64,000 nt of DNA from Pigmentiphaga kullae (GTDB taxonomy: Bacteria > Pseudomonadota > Gammaproteobacteria > Burkholderiales > Burkholderiaceae_B): contig NZ_SGXC01000001.1 in the NCBI RefSeq assembly GCF_004216695.1, forward strand, positions 1,984,001-2,048,000, read 5' to 3'. The position numbers and the translations under genes were made by a program. Positions within the stretch are counted from its first letter, which is position 1, and the number at the start of each line of letters is the position of its first letter. Below are positions 25,284 through 34,322 of the stretch, in pieces. Below the pieces are notes generated by a model. That model had not been told where the DNA came from, ran no database searches, and saw only the letters and a program-made list of their open reading frames with translations.

Positions 25284-27494
25284 CTATGCCGCCTCGGTGC
25301 CCAGCACGACCTTGCCGACCCGATCGATGTCGGGCTTCTCGGGCCGGATGGCCTCGCTGTCGTCCACCCGGATATTGCTGAAGGGCGCATCGCCGGCGGG
25401 CGGTTCATCCTGGTCGCCGGCAAGCAGCGACCTGGCCTTGTCCTCGTCCGCGCCCGTGGCCTTGTCCAGCACGTCCTGCACCCCGTCCTTGCGCGCCCGG
25501 TCGACATTGCCGACCTTGTCCTTCATGTCCTTGGCGCTGTTGGCCGGGTCCAGGAAGTTGAACTTGTTGTCGCCCAGCTGGCTGACCGCGTCGTCCATCT
25601 TCTTGCCGCTTTCCCTGGCCTGTTCCGTGGCCTCCAGGAGGTTGTCCTTGGTGTGCTTGACGTCCTGGACCACGCCGGTGGCCTGCTTGATCTTGTCGCG
25701 CACCGGATTCCAGACGGTCTGCCCCACGGTATCGCCCAGGCCGAAGGCATCGAGCAGCAGGTTGAACAGCGGGAACAGGGTGTTGCGCACCTGCAGGGCC
25801 AGCAGCATGGGCAGCCGGCCCAGCCAGATCTCCATGGTCCGGGCATCCTTGCTGAACGCCTGCCCGCGCATCTTCTGCAATTCCCCGCTCAGCTCCTCGA
25901 CGATGAAGTCGATGATGACGTCCAGGTGGGCGGCGTGCTTGGTCAGGAAATCGCGCAGCAGCTCCGCGCCCTTGTTGAGCAACTGTTGCTTGCCCATGCT
26001 GACCTTGCCGAGCTGGGTCTCGCCCTCGGCTTTCTTGTTGTCTCCGGGCGGAGGAAAACCCGCCAGCTTGAACACCAGGTCCACGATCATCTTGCTGAGC
26101 GCTTCGCGCGTGGACAGCGCGGTCAGCACGCGCAGGTCGCCGTCGCCGGCGGCCAGCAGCAGGTTGGTGTAGATGCGCTCGAGAATGGCGACCGAGGCCT
26201 TGGCGATTTCCCGGACCACCGTATCGACGAAGCCGGGCAGGGGCTGGATGCCGGTGCCCTCGGCGATCGCCCGCGAAATCAGCGCCGGCGCGGGAACGAT
26301 CTTGTTGAGGTTCTTGAGGTCCGTACGGGGCTCGTTCCAGCGCGTGCCGCCCGAAAGCGTGGCGAAAGCCGCGGCCAGCGCATCGCTGCCGGGGCGCGTG
26401 CGTGCGCCGGAGGTCTCCAGCCAGTCGGTCAGCGATTCCTGGGCGCCCTTGGCCTTGTCCTGCGCTTCTTCGATCTTGTCCTGGGCATCGTCGACGGCCT
26501 TCTCGGCCTTGCCCAGGGGGTTGTCGGCGTAGGTCTTGGGGGGTTCGGGCGAGGCCGTGCCTTGCGCGCCCGCCGCTTCCTTCTCGAAGAACCAGATGCC
26601 GAAGGTGGGTTCGCGGCCGTCCCGTATCGCCGCCACGGAGAAGGCCCGGCAGGCTTCCTCGATACCGGCTTCGTATTCGGCGCGCGCCGCCTGGAACATG
26701 GCCTTGTAGGTATCCTGGGCCTTGAACAGGTACTTGGGAATGTCGGCAATGAATCCGCCCACCCCGCCGACGGCCCCCAGCGGCCCGGGCAGGGGCAGCG
26801 ACGGCAGCCCCGCGCCGCCGCCGGCTCCCGGCTTGAAGGCCGAGGCGCACAGCACGGCAAAGTCGGCGCGCGCCTGGTGCAGGTCCACGCCGGCCTGGTG
26901 CAGGGTGGGGTAGTCGATGGATCCGGCGTTCAGTTTGTCGCCGGTGGTCTGGATCTTGACCAGCAGGGGCATGAACTGCTCGGGGCCGACCGCGGCGGAT
27001 TTCTGGCCGCTGCCCAGCAGCGAGCCGACGGTTTCCATGGCGCCGCCGATCGCGCCTTGCATGTTGGTTTCGAGCACGTGTTTGGCGGCGTCGACGAAGC
27101 TGAACAGCAGCATGGTCTCGCGCAGCAGGGCGTCGCGGCAGCCTATGCCGTGTCCTGGCGGTCCCTTGCCGGCGAAGGTGTCGTTCATGTCGCCGTGGAC
27201 TTTGCCGAAGTGGATGAATTCGATGGGCATGGGGCGGCTGCCGCGGTTTTCATCCGAGGATTGGCTTTCGGAGCCCTGGGCGGTGGGTTTGAGGAAGAGT
27301 TTCTGTGGTTGGCCGAGTTTGTCGTTGAGGGCTTCGCGGGCGTAGTAGTACGGTGTGCCATTGGGTACGCCACCGGCGCCGCCGCCGAGTTTGCCGGCGA
27401 CGTCGTCGATCAGTCCGCCTATGGTCGAGTCTTTTCCTGCGACGCTATCGGCCTTGTCCGCTGCTGTGCCGGCGGCGCTTTCGAGTAGTCCCAT
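25284..27494 (-). CDS. Unrecognised 736-residue protein, candidate T6SS effector
   Basis: I do not recognise a family. The protein has no signal peptide. The N-terminus is glycine-rich (KLGGGAGGVPNGTPYYY). Residues about 85-150 have a possible active or binding segment, IEFIHFGKVHGDMNDTFAGKG. A hydrophobic Gly/Pro/Leu stretch (GLPSLPLPGPLGAVGGVGGFI) lies near 225-245. The rest is long amphipathic helices, with coiled-coil-like segments near 335-365 and 610-680. It is the last gene of the tssF-tssG-clpV-vgrG-LysM unit and faces a DUF4280 spike-tip gene. That position is where T6SS cargo genes usually lie, so effector is the best guess; a pore-forming or membrane-targeting action is speculation. 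Confidence 0.55.
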   Translation of the reverse strand: MGLLESAAGTAADKADSVAGKDSTIGGLIDDVAGKLGGGAGGVPNGTPYYYAREALNDKLGQPQKLFLKPTAQGSESQSSDENRGSRPMPIEFIHFGKVHGDMNDTFAGKGPPGHGIGCRDALLRETMLLFSFVDAAKHVLETNMQGAIGGAMETVGSLLGSGQKSAAVGPEQFMPLLVKIQTTGDKLNAGSIDYPTLHQAGVDLHQARADFAVLCASAFKPGAGGGAGLPSLPLPGPLGAVGGVGGFIADIPKYLFKAQDTYKAMFQAARAEYEAGIEEACRAFSVAAIRDGREPTFGIWFFEKEAAGAQGTASPEPPKTYADNPLGKAEKAVDDAQDKIEEAQDKAKGAQESLTDWLETSGARTRPGSDALAAAFATLSGGTRWNEPRTDLKNLNKIVPAPALISRAIAEGTGIQPLPGFVDTVVREIAKASVAILERIYTNLLLAAGDGDLRVLTALSTREALSKMIVDLVFKLAGFPPPGDNKKAEGETQLGKVSMGKQQLLNKGAELLRDFLTKHAAHLDVIIDFIVEELSGELQKMRGQAFSKDARTMEIWLGRLPMLLALQVRNTLFPLFNLLLDAFGLGDTVGQTVWNPVRDKIKQATGVVQDVKHTKDNLLEATEQARESGKKMDDAVSQLGDNKFNFLDPANSAKDMKDKVGNVDRARKDGVQDVLDKATGADEDKARSLLAGDQDEPPAGDAPFSNIRVDDSEAIRPEKPDIDRVGKVVLGTEAA

Positions 27495-27535
27495 CGCTTA
27501 TTTCTCCTCGGTCGTCGTCGGGGCCTGCATGACGG

Positions 27536-27665
27536 GAGTTCTTGATCCGGTCTTGTTCGAAGCGGCGGGGCCGCCCAGCCCCTGGGGCGCAGCGGGACCG
27601 GCTTCGCTGCGCCAGCCTACCCCTGCCTGCCCCCACCCCACCAGACAAAACCGGATCAAGAACTC
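27536..27665. repeat. Dispersed palindromic repeat, copy 2
   Basis: The 16-bp ends at 27536-27551 and 27650-27665 are perfect reverse complements. Inside, the 26-bp block at 27587-27612 is identical, inverted, to 3959-3984 of copy 1, and CCCACCCCACC is shared with the outer arm of copy 1. It sits between two genes of the T6SS unit and could fold into a strong hairpin in their transcript. Confidence 0.75.
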
Positions 27666-27693
27666 AATTCTTCGCGACGATTGAAGATATCCC

Positions 27694-28317
27694 CTACACA
27701 TGGAGTTCTTCCAATTTGGCGCGGGTGGCATCATCCGGCTCGCCGGTTGCCTCCAGCCCATACTGGGTCTGGAAACGTTTGAGCGCATCACGCGTGGCGT
27801 CGCCGATGCTCCCGCTCTCGCCGCCGCAATCGAACCCGAGGTTCTCCAGCCTGCGCTGCACGCCGGCGGTGTCGCTGACCGGGCGCAGCGCGCCGATGGC
27901 GATGTCGTAGACCTCGGCTCCCTCGGACAGCGTCAGCGTGGCGCTGCGCGTCTCGCCCGGGATGGGGTGCTCCAGCTTGCCGTCGCCGTCGGTCACGCCG
28001 TGGATCACCTTGTCGCCGAAGACCAGGGTATAGGCTTCCTTGGCGCGGGGTTCGTCCAGCACCGTCAGCCGCAGCTTGAGCTTGGTGGGTTCGCCCTTGC
28101 GCGTGAACGTGTGGCGGGCGTCGACCGGCTTGCTGACCGACTTCGTGCCCTTGTCGGGAATGAAGATCTCATCGCCCGGCACGAGCTGGTTGGGGTCCTT
28201 GCGCTTGGCGCGCAGGCTGGCGTTGCTGCCGTGGTCCCAGATCGTCTTCCACAGGAAACCGTGGTCCTTGGCGATGCTGGCGATGCTGTCGTTCTCTCCC
28301 ACCGTGTAGTTGGGCAT
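27694..28317 (-). CDS. LysM and peptidoglycan-binding (PG_binding_1) domain protein, T6SS-associated
   Basis: This 207-residue protein has no signal peptide. It has an N-terminal LysM-like module (MPNYTVGENDSIASIAKDHG, then PNQLVPGDEIFIPD), a central beta-rich part and a C-terminal PG_binding_1 domain (VQRRLENLGFDCGGE and ATRDALKRFQTQYGLEATG). Such cytosolic LysM proteins are encoded after vgrG in many T6SS loci. They are thought to act as adaptors or as peptidoglycan-engaging cargo. It begins 3 bp after the vgrG stop and precedes the candidate effector, separated by the palindromic repeat. Confidence 0.8.
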   Translation of the reverse strand: MPNYTVGENDSIASIAKDHGFLWKTIWDHGSNASLRAKRKDPNQLVPGDEIFIPDKGTKSVSKPVDARHTFTRKGEPTKLKLRLTVLDEPRAKEAYTLVFGDKVIHGVTDGDGKLEHPIPGETRSATLTLSEGAEVYDIAIGALRPVSDTAGVQRRLENLGFDCGGESGSIGDATRDALKRFQTQYGLEATGEPDDATRAKLEELHV

Positions 28318-28320
28318 GGC

Positions 28321-30591
28321 TTACTCCCAGGCCGAGTCGTCCAGGCCGGGGAAGCTGATCTCGCAGTTCCCCGGGTCGAGGCGGGCCACCCGCGCCACGC
28401 CTTCCTGGTCGGTGGAGCGGGTGGCCGTCTTGCCGTTGGGCAGCTTGAACTTCACGCGTTCCCCCGTCACGGGCTGGCCTTCCTCGTCCAGCAACTGGAC
28501 CTCGATGTAGTGCGTCTTGTCCTTGTTCTCTTCCGACGTCTGGTCGTGCGTCGGCTCGTCGCCGTCCCCGCCGCCCTTGAAGACCTGGCCGGGGTCGGCG
28601 TGCGTGGCCAGCGCGGCCTGCATCGCCTGCATGGGGGCCACGAGCGAGGCCGCGCTGCCCGAGGCTGGGCCGCCGCCGCTGTTGATCATCACCATGGGCG
28701 CCTGGATGTAGATGCCGCCCGCCGAGATGTCGATGAAGCTGCCGCCGACCTTCAGAGACAGCTTGGCCCCGGCCTCCAGCACCACGTTCATGCCGGCCTT
28801 CAGGTAGTAGCTTTGCGAGACGGACTCGCTGTGGCTCTTGAAGGATTCGCCCACGCCGCCGTCCACCTTCACCGATTGCGAGCCCGTGATGGCCACGGCC
28901 TGCATGCCGGTGATCTTCAGGTGGTCGTCGCCGCCGATCTCGGCCACGCGGTCCTGCTTGATCTTTTCGTGGCGGTGGCGCTTGATCTCGGTCAGCCGGT
29001 CGCGCTCGACCACCAGGTGGTCGTCGTTGCCGATGGCGGTGCGGCGATCGTTCCCCACGCGCACGTCCATGTCCTTCTGGGCGTTCACGAACAGTTGTTC
29101 CTCGCCCTTCTTGTCCTCGAAGCGGATCTCGTTGAAGCCTTCGCCGCCCTTGCTCGACATGGTTTTGATGGTGGACTTGGTCTGCTCCGCGGGCAGGGCG
29201 TAGGGCGGCATGTTGTCGGCGTTGTAGACGCTGCCCACCACGATGGGCCGGTCGGGGTCGCCGTCCAGGAAGTCGACGATGACCTCCTGGCCGATGCGCG
29301 GGATGAACATCGCGCCCCATTGCCTGCCCGCCCAGACCTGGGCCACGCGCAGCCAGCACGAGCTTTTTTCGTTGCGGTGGCTGCGGCGGTCCCAGAAGAA
29401 GTGGACCTTGATGCGGCCGTACTCGTCGGTGTAGATCTCTTCGCTCTTGGGGCCCGCGACCACGGCCGTCTGCGGGCCGTTCACGCGGCCGCGCGGCGTG
29501 CGCAGCGGCGCGCGGTACGTGACCCGGTGCGGGATCACAGAGATCCGGTTGGCGTAGGTGCTGGCGTCTTCGCCGCCCAAGTCGCCCAGGTTGTTGGTGC
29601 CGCTGTGCTCCACCGACACGACCAGGTATTCCTCGTTCATCGCGTCGATGGGGTGGTCTTCCAGTTCGAACACGTAGCCCGGCGTCAGCGTGCGGACGTT
29701 GCTGGCGCCGTCCAGCGTCTCGTACTCGACTTCCTCGGCTTCGATCTCCACGCGGGTCAACTGGTCGCCGTCGGCCAGCTCGGCGTAGCCGCCGGGGTGG
29801 CGGTAGCGTTCGAACTCGGCGTTGTTGCCCACGCGGATCAGGGAATTGATCGAGACCCGCATGTCGGTGCCGGGCTTGGTGAAGTCGTAGTCGTTGGACA
29901 CGTAGCGGCCGGTGCGCGAGGCGAACCGGCGCGACAGCCACGAGATGCCGTCGCGCTCTTCCAGCAGAATCTGCTGGTGGAAGGGCAGCGTGGCCGCCTC
30001 CAACTTGGGGTTGTTGTCCCGGTTGTCGGTCAGGACCATGATCTCGGCATCCTCCTCGTGGCGGAAGAAGTAGTGGATGCCCGCCCGCTCCAGCAGCCGC
30101 GAGATGAAGTTGAAGGTGGTCTCGCGGTACTGGGTGCAATAGACCAGGTCCGGGTAGTCCTCGGTCAGGTGCAGCTCGTAATCCGAGAAGCTGAATTCCT
30201 TGAACAGGGCCTCGACGATCCGGGGGATGCTCAGGTTCTGGAAGATGCGCGAATCCTCGTGCAACTGCAGGAACCAGAACCAGGGCACCACGTCGCAGAC
30301 GTAGCGGGTGCTGTGGTTGTCGCCGTCGTTCTGGCGCGGCTCGCCGGCGCGCTCGAAGCTCGACACCCAGCCGGTCCAGTGGCGCTCGCCGTCCTCGGTG
30401 TAGATGCGCAGCGTCACGCGCTGGCCCAGCAGGGCGGAAGGCTTGATGTCCTCCTGTTCCGAGGCCAGCGTCAGGTGGAAGCGAAAGGGCTCGGACAGCC
30501 GTTCGTGTCCTTCGAAGCGCTCGACCAGCAGCGCGTCCTCCCCAAGCGGGGTGGCGAGGTCGAACAGGCGTTCGGCGGTGGAGATAGCCAT
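28321..30591 (-). CDS. vgrG: Type VI secretion spike protein VgrG (TssI)
   Basis: This 756-residue spike protein has the phage gp27-like N-terminal domains (residues about 1-370, with YYFFRHEEDAEIMVL-like IHYFFRHEED), a gp5 OB-fold (DEYGRIKVHFFWDRR, WAGRQWGAMFIPRIGQEVIVDFLDGDPDRPIVVG), and a gp5 beta-needle with DUF2345-like repeats (NDRRTAIGNDDHLVVERDR). A C-terminal extension of about 90 residues (from THYIEVQLLDEEGQPV) looks like a small carboxypeptidase-regulatory-like beta domain, perhaps a cargo adaptor. The frame is open upstream into the clpV region; ATG 30591 gives the family N-terminus. It lies 5 bp after the clpV stop. Confidence 0.95.
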   Translation of the reverse strand: MAISTAERLFDLATPLGEDALLVERFEGHERLSEPFRFHLTLASEQEDIKPSALLGQRVTLRIYTEDGERHWTGWVSSFERAGEPRQNDGDNHSTRYVCDVVPWFWFLQLHEDSRIFQNLSIPRIVEALFKEFSFSDYELHLTEDYPDLVYCTQYRETTFNFISRLLERAGIHYFFRHEEDAEIMVLTDNRDNNPKLEAATLPFHQQILLEERDGISWLSRRFASRTGRYVSNDYDFTKPGTDMRVSINSLIRVGNNAEFERYRHPGGYAELADGDQLTRVEIEAEEVEYETLDGASNVRTLTPGYVFELEDHPIDAMNEEYLVVSVEHSGTNNLGDLGGEDASTYANRISVIPHRVTYRAPLRTPRGRVNGPQTAVVAGPKSEEIYTDEYGRIKVHFFWDRRSHRNEKSSCWLRVAQVWAGRQWGAMFIPRIGQEVIVDFLDGDPDRPIVVGSVYNADNMPPYALPAEQTKSTIKTMSSKGGEGFNEIRFEDKKGEEQLFVNAQKDMDVRVGNDRRTAIGNDDHLVVERDRLTEIKRHRHEKIKQDRVAEIGGDDHLKITGMQAVAITGSQSVKVDGGVGESFKSHSESVSQSYYLKAGMNVVLEAGAKLSLKVGGSFIDISAGGIYIQAPMVMINSGGGPASGSAASLVAPMQAMQAALATHADPGQVFKGGGDGDEPTHDQTSEENKDKTHYIEVQLLDEEGQPVTGERVKFKLPNGKTATRSTDQEGVARVARLDPGNCEISFPGLDDSAWE

Positions 30592-30596
30592 GGCCG

Positions 30597-33248
30597 TCAG
30601 CGGATGGTGTAGGCGAAGCCGCCGTCGGCCCCGATGCCGGCGCCTATGTGGGCGATCGCCTCGGCCGCCCCCATGCGGGCCAGCACCAGATCGGCCACCT
30701 CGGGCAAGAGGGTGCCCGTCAGAATGTTGTCGATGTTGCGCGCGCCGGAATCGACCTCGGTGCAGCGCTGCGCGATCGCGTCCACCAGCGCCTCGTCGTA
30801 CTCGAACGCCGCGGCGTGGTTGGCGCGTATGCGCCGGGCGATCTTGTCCAGCTTCAGCCGCACGATGCGTTTCATGTTCTCGTCGCGCAGCGGGTAGTAG
30901 GGCACCAGCGCGCAACGGCCCAGGAACGCGGGCTTGAAGGCTTCCTGCAGGTCGGGCCGCAGCAGGTCCAGCAACTGGTCCACGGGCGGCCGGGTGCGGC
31001 CGTTGTCGCTGGCCTGCATGATGACGTCGGTGCCGGCGTTCGAGGTCAGGATGATCAGCGTGTTGCGGAAGTCGATCTCGCGGCCTTCGCCGTCCTCCAT
31101 GTTGCCCTTGTCGAATACCTGGAAGAACAGTTCCAGCACGTCTGGGTGGGCCTTCTCGATCTCGTCCAGCAGCACGACGCTGTAGGGGCGCCGGCGGACC
31201 GCCTCGGTCAGCACGCCGCCCTCTCCGTAGCCCACGTAGCCCGGCGGCGAGCCCTTCAGGCTGGAGACGGTATGGGCCTCCTGGTACTCGGACATGTTGA
31301 TGGTGATCATGTTGCGCTCGCCGCCGTACAGGATGTCGGCCAGCGCGATGGCGGTCTCGGTCTTGCCCACGCCGCTGGTGCCCACCAGCAGGAACACGCC
31401 CTTGGGCTTGTTCGGATCTTCCAGGTTGGCGCGCGAGGTGCGCACGCGCTGGGCGATGGCCTGCAGGGCGTGGTCCTGGCCGATCACGCGTTCGGCCAGC
31501 AGGGAGTCCAGCCGGCGCACGGCGTCGATCTCGTCGGCCACCATGCGGCCCACCGGGATGCCGGTCCAACCCGCGATCACTTCCGCCACCGCGCTGCCGT
31601 CCACCAGCGCATGGACCATGGGCGCATCGCCCTGGGCCGCGCGCAGCTCGGCGCGCAGCCGGTCGAGTTCCTGCGCGGCGCCGGCACGCTCGGGCGCATC
31701 GCCCGGCAGGCTGGCCAGGGCGTCCAGGCGGGTGCCGATCTCGGCCACCAGCTTGCGTTCGGCCTCCCATTTTTCCTTCAGGCGGTCCAGGTCGGACTGC
31801 ACGCGGGACGTATCGGCCGCGATTTCCTCCAGCCGGGCCGTGTGATCCAGCCCGGTGGCGGCCTCGGTTTCCAGTTGCGTGCGCTCGGTGGCCATGGCCT
31901 CCAGCCGGCGCTGGGCATCCTCCACCGCGGCGGGCGTGGCATGCTGGCCAACCGCGATCTTGGCGCAGGCCGTATCCAGCACGCTCACGGCCTTGTCCGG
32001 CAGCTGCCGTCCCGCCACGTAGCGCGACGACAGCTTCACCGCATCGGCCACGGCCTCGTCCAGGATGCGCACGCCATGGTGTTTCGCCATGGCCGCCGCC
32101 ACGCCGCGCAGCATGCCGACGGCCTTGGCGTCGGCGGGTTCCTCTACCTTGATCACCTGGAAGCGGCGGGTCAGCGCGGCATCCTTCTCGAAGTACTTCT
32201 TGTATTCGCTCCACGTGGTGGCGGCGATGGTGCGCATCTCGCCCCGGGCCAGGGCCGGCTTGAGCAGGTTGGCCGCATCGTTCTGGCCGGCCGCGCCGCC
32301 CGCGCCGATCAGCGTGTGGGCCTCGTCGATGAACATGACGATGGGTTTGGGGCTGCGCTTGACCTCGTCGATCACGCCCTTGAGCCGGTTCTCGAACTCG
32401 CCCTTGACGCTGGCGCCCGCCTGCAACAGGCCCAGATCCAGCGACAGAAGCGTCACGCCGCGCAGCACGGGCGGGACGTCGTCGGCCACGATGCGCGCCG
32501 CCAGGCCCTCGACCACGGCGGTCTTGCCCACGCCCGGCTCGCCGGTCAGGATGGGGTTGTTCTGGCGCCGCCGCGACAGCACGTCCACCATCAGCCGGAT
32601 TTCCTCGTCCCGGCCCAGCACCGGGTCCAGGTGGCCGTCGCGCGCCCGCTGCGTCAGGTCGATGCAGAAGCGGTCCAGGTTGGGCGTGGCGCTGGGCTTG
32701 CCGCCCGCGCCGTCGGCGGCCGGTGGCTGGTCGGCTGGCGCGCCGGTGTCGCCCAGCGCCAGCGCGTCGCGCGCTTCGGCCGACGCCGCGGCGATGGCGT
32801 GGAAGTTCTGTTGCAGCGATTCCAGGTTGATGCCTTGCACCGACTTGATGGCCGGAGCCAGCAGGCGCTTGAGGTCGGCATCGGCCAGCAGCGCGATCAG
32901 CAGATGGCCGCTGCGTATCCTGGCTTCGCCGTACTCGACCGACGCGAACACCCAGGCGCGCTCCAGCAGCAGCGGCAGATGGGGCGACAGCGCCGGCGTG
33001 CGCGAGTTGCCGGTCTTGAAGGTGTCCAGCGCGCGGTCGAGTTCCTTGCGCGCCTGATCGGGGGGAATGTCGAACTGACGCAGGATGCGCGTGACGTCCG
33101 TGTTCTCGGCTTCGAGCAGCTTGTACAGCAGGTGCTCGATCTCGACGTCGTAGTGGGTGCGCGACAGGCACAGGCCGGCCGCGCCTTCCATGGCGCCTTT
33201 GCATACGCCGTTCAGGCGTCCCACCAATGCCCGCAGGTTCACCGCCAT
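30597..33248 (-). CDS. clpV: T6SS sheath-recycling AAA+ ATPase ClpV (TssH)
   Basis: This 883-residue Clp/Hsp100 ATPase disassembles the contracted TssB/TssC sheath in the cytoplasm. It has an N-terminal Clp_N repeat domain (about 10-160), AAA1 with Walker A GEPGVGKTA (about 235) and Walker B VMFIDEAHTL, a coiled-coil middle domain (about 420-550), and AAA2 with Walker A GTSGVGKTE (about 625) and Walker B VVLLDEIEKAHPDV. The start at 33248 gives MAVNLRALVGRL. It overlaps the tssG 3' end by 10 bp. Confidence 0.96.
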   Translation of the reverse strand: MAVNLRALVGRLNGVCKGAMEGAAGLCLSRTHYDVEIEHLLYKLLEAENTDVTRILRQFDIPPDQARKELDRALDTFKTGNSRTPALSPHLPLLLERAWVFASVEYGEARIRSGHLLIALLADADLKRLLAPAIKSVQGINLESLQQNFHAIAAASAEARDALALGDTGAPADQPPAADGAGGKPSATPNLDRFCIDLTQRARDGHLDPVLGRDEEIRLMVDVLSRRRQNNPILTGEPGVGKTAVVEGLAARIVADDVPPVLRGVTLLSLDLGLLQAGASVKGEFENRLKGVIDEVKRSPKPIVMFIDEAHTLIGAGGAAGQNDAANLLKPALARGEMRTIAATTWSEYKKYFEKDAALTRRFQVIKVEEPADAKAVGMLRGVAAAMAKHHGVRILDEAVADAVKLSSRYVAGRQLPDKAVSVLDTACAKIAVGQHATPAAVEDAQRRLEAMATERTQLETEAATGLDHTARLEEIAADTSRVQSDLDRLKEKWEAERKLVAEIGTRLDALASLPGDAPERAGAAQELDRLRAELRAAQGDAPMVHALVDGSAVAEVIAGWTGIPVGRMVADEIDAVRRLDSLLAERVIGQDHALQAIAQRVRTSRANLEDPNKPKGVFLLVGTSGVGKTETAIALADILYGGERNMITINMSEYQEAHTVSSLKGSPPGYVGYGEGGVLTEAVRRRPYSVVLLDEIEKAHPDVLELFFQVFDKGNMEDGEGREIDFRNTLIILTSNAGTDVIMQASDNGRTRPPVDQLLDLLRPDLQEAFKPAFLGRCALVPYYPLRDENMKRIVRLKLDKIARRIRANHAAAFEYDEALVDAIAQRCTEVDSGARNIDNILTGTLLPEVADLVLARMGAAEAIAHIGAGIGADGGFAYTIR

Positions 33249-34318
33249 GACTGGCCTCCCGTTGCGCTGAATTGAAATTCGCAGTCGTCCGCCGGCCGCG
33301 CGCCGCGCCGTCCGCCCAGCCAGGTGTTCCAGCCCAGGCGGGCGGCGTCCGTGGCGGCGCCGCCCAGCCGCAGCGGCCGGACTTCGTCGGCACGGACCGC
33401 CAGCCGGATGCGCAGGTCCAGCGCCAGCCCGGTCATGAACCGCGCCAGCTCCACCGTGCCGTCCAGCCAGCCCGTCCGCTTGTCGGAGGGCGGAAGCAAT
33501 TGTTCGAAATGGCGGCGCCGCATCGGCCCCACCCGCAGCCGCAGCGTGCTCTGCCGGTCCCAGAAACGGCTGCCCAACACGCATTGCCGGCCCAGCGCCG
33601 CGGCCTGCCGGCCCAGGCGCGTGCGGTCGCCGGCGGGCACGTCCTGCCAGGTGCCGACGCAGCTTTCCACCGTGACCGGTGCGCGCAGGTAGTCGCTCAT
33701 GACCTGCGCCAGCGATCCGGCGCCGTGCGGCCGCTGCGACAGCAGGCCGGCGTAATAGCCCAGCGCCGCGCCGGGCAGCGGGCGCCGCCGCGCCTGCGAC
33801 TCGGTCGCACGGCGCGGGAACAGGCTGCCGTACAGATGCGGCGTGCCCATGCCTATCAGGTCGTAGACGTGCCGGTGCACGCCCGATTCGGCATCCGATT
33901 CCAGCGCCACTTCGGGCCGATGGCGGGCCCAGGCGCGCCAGAACAATTCGATCAACCGGTGGTTGAACAGGTCCAGGAAATCCTGCGCGGCCGGGTCGCG
34001 CGCCTGGCGCAGCGCCATCAGCCACTCGGTGTAGTGGCGGGGCAGGACCCCGGAGGGGCCGGCCAGGCCCATGAAATTCACCCGCATCAACTGCGGTCCG
34101 TCGGAGCCGGCCCATGCCGGACGGTCGATGGAGGCGATCTCGTTAGGGGGGAAGAACAGGCCCAGCGTGGTGCCGAAACGCAGGGTGCCGGGGGGAATCG
34201 CGTGTGCTCCCGCCGGCACGCCGGCGCCGCGCAGCAGCAGCCGCACGGCCTGGAAGAATCCATACCGCTCCGGATGTGCTTGCAGCAGGGCCAGGTGGCT
34301 ATGGATGGGGGCGGCCAT
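33239..34318 (-). CDS. tssG: T6SS baseplate protein TssG
   Basis: This 359-residue baseplate subunit matches the TssG family: HPERYGFFQAVRLLLR near the N-terminus, LRFGTTLGLFFPPNEI, VNFMGLAGPSGVLPRHYTEWL, and FLDLFNHRLIELFWRAW. TssG joins TssF, TssE and TssK in the baseplate wedge. It starts 4 bp after the tssF stop and overlaps clpV, so the group is one transcription unit. Confidence 0.94.
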   Translation of the reverse strand: MAAPIHSHLALLQAHPERYGFFQAVRLLLRGAGVPAGAHAIPPGTLRFGTTLGLFFPPNEIASIDRPAWAGSDGPQLMRVNFMGLAGPSGVLPRHYTEWLMALRQARDPAAQDFLDLFNHRLIELFWRAWARHRPEVALESDAESGVHRHVYDLIGMGTPHLYGSLFPRRATESQARRRPLPGAALGYYAGLLSQRPHGAGSLAQVMSDYLRAPVTVESCVGTWQDVPAGDRTRLGRQAAALGRQCVLGSRFWDRQSTLRLRVGPMRRRHFEQLLPPSDKRTGWLDGTVELARFMTGLALDLRIRLAVRADEVRPLRLGGAATDAARLGWNTWLGGRRGARPADDCEFQFSATGGQSWR

Positions 34319-34322
34319 GTCG

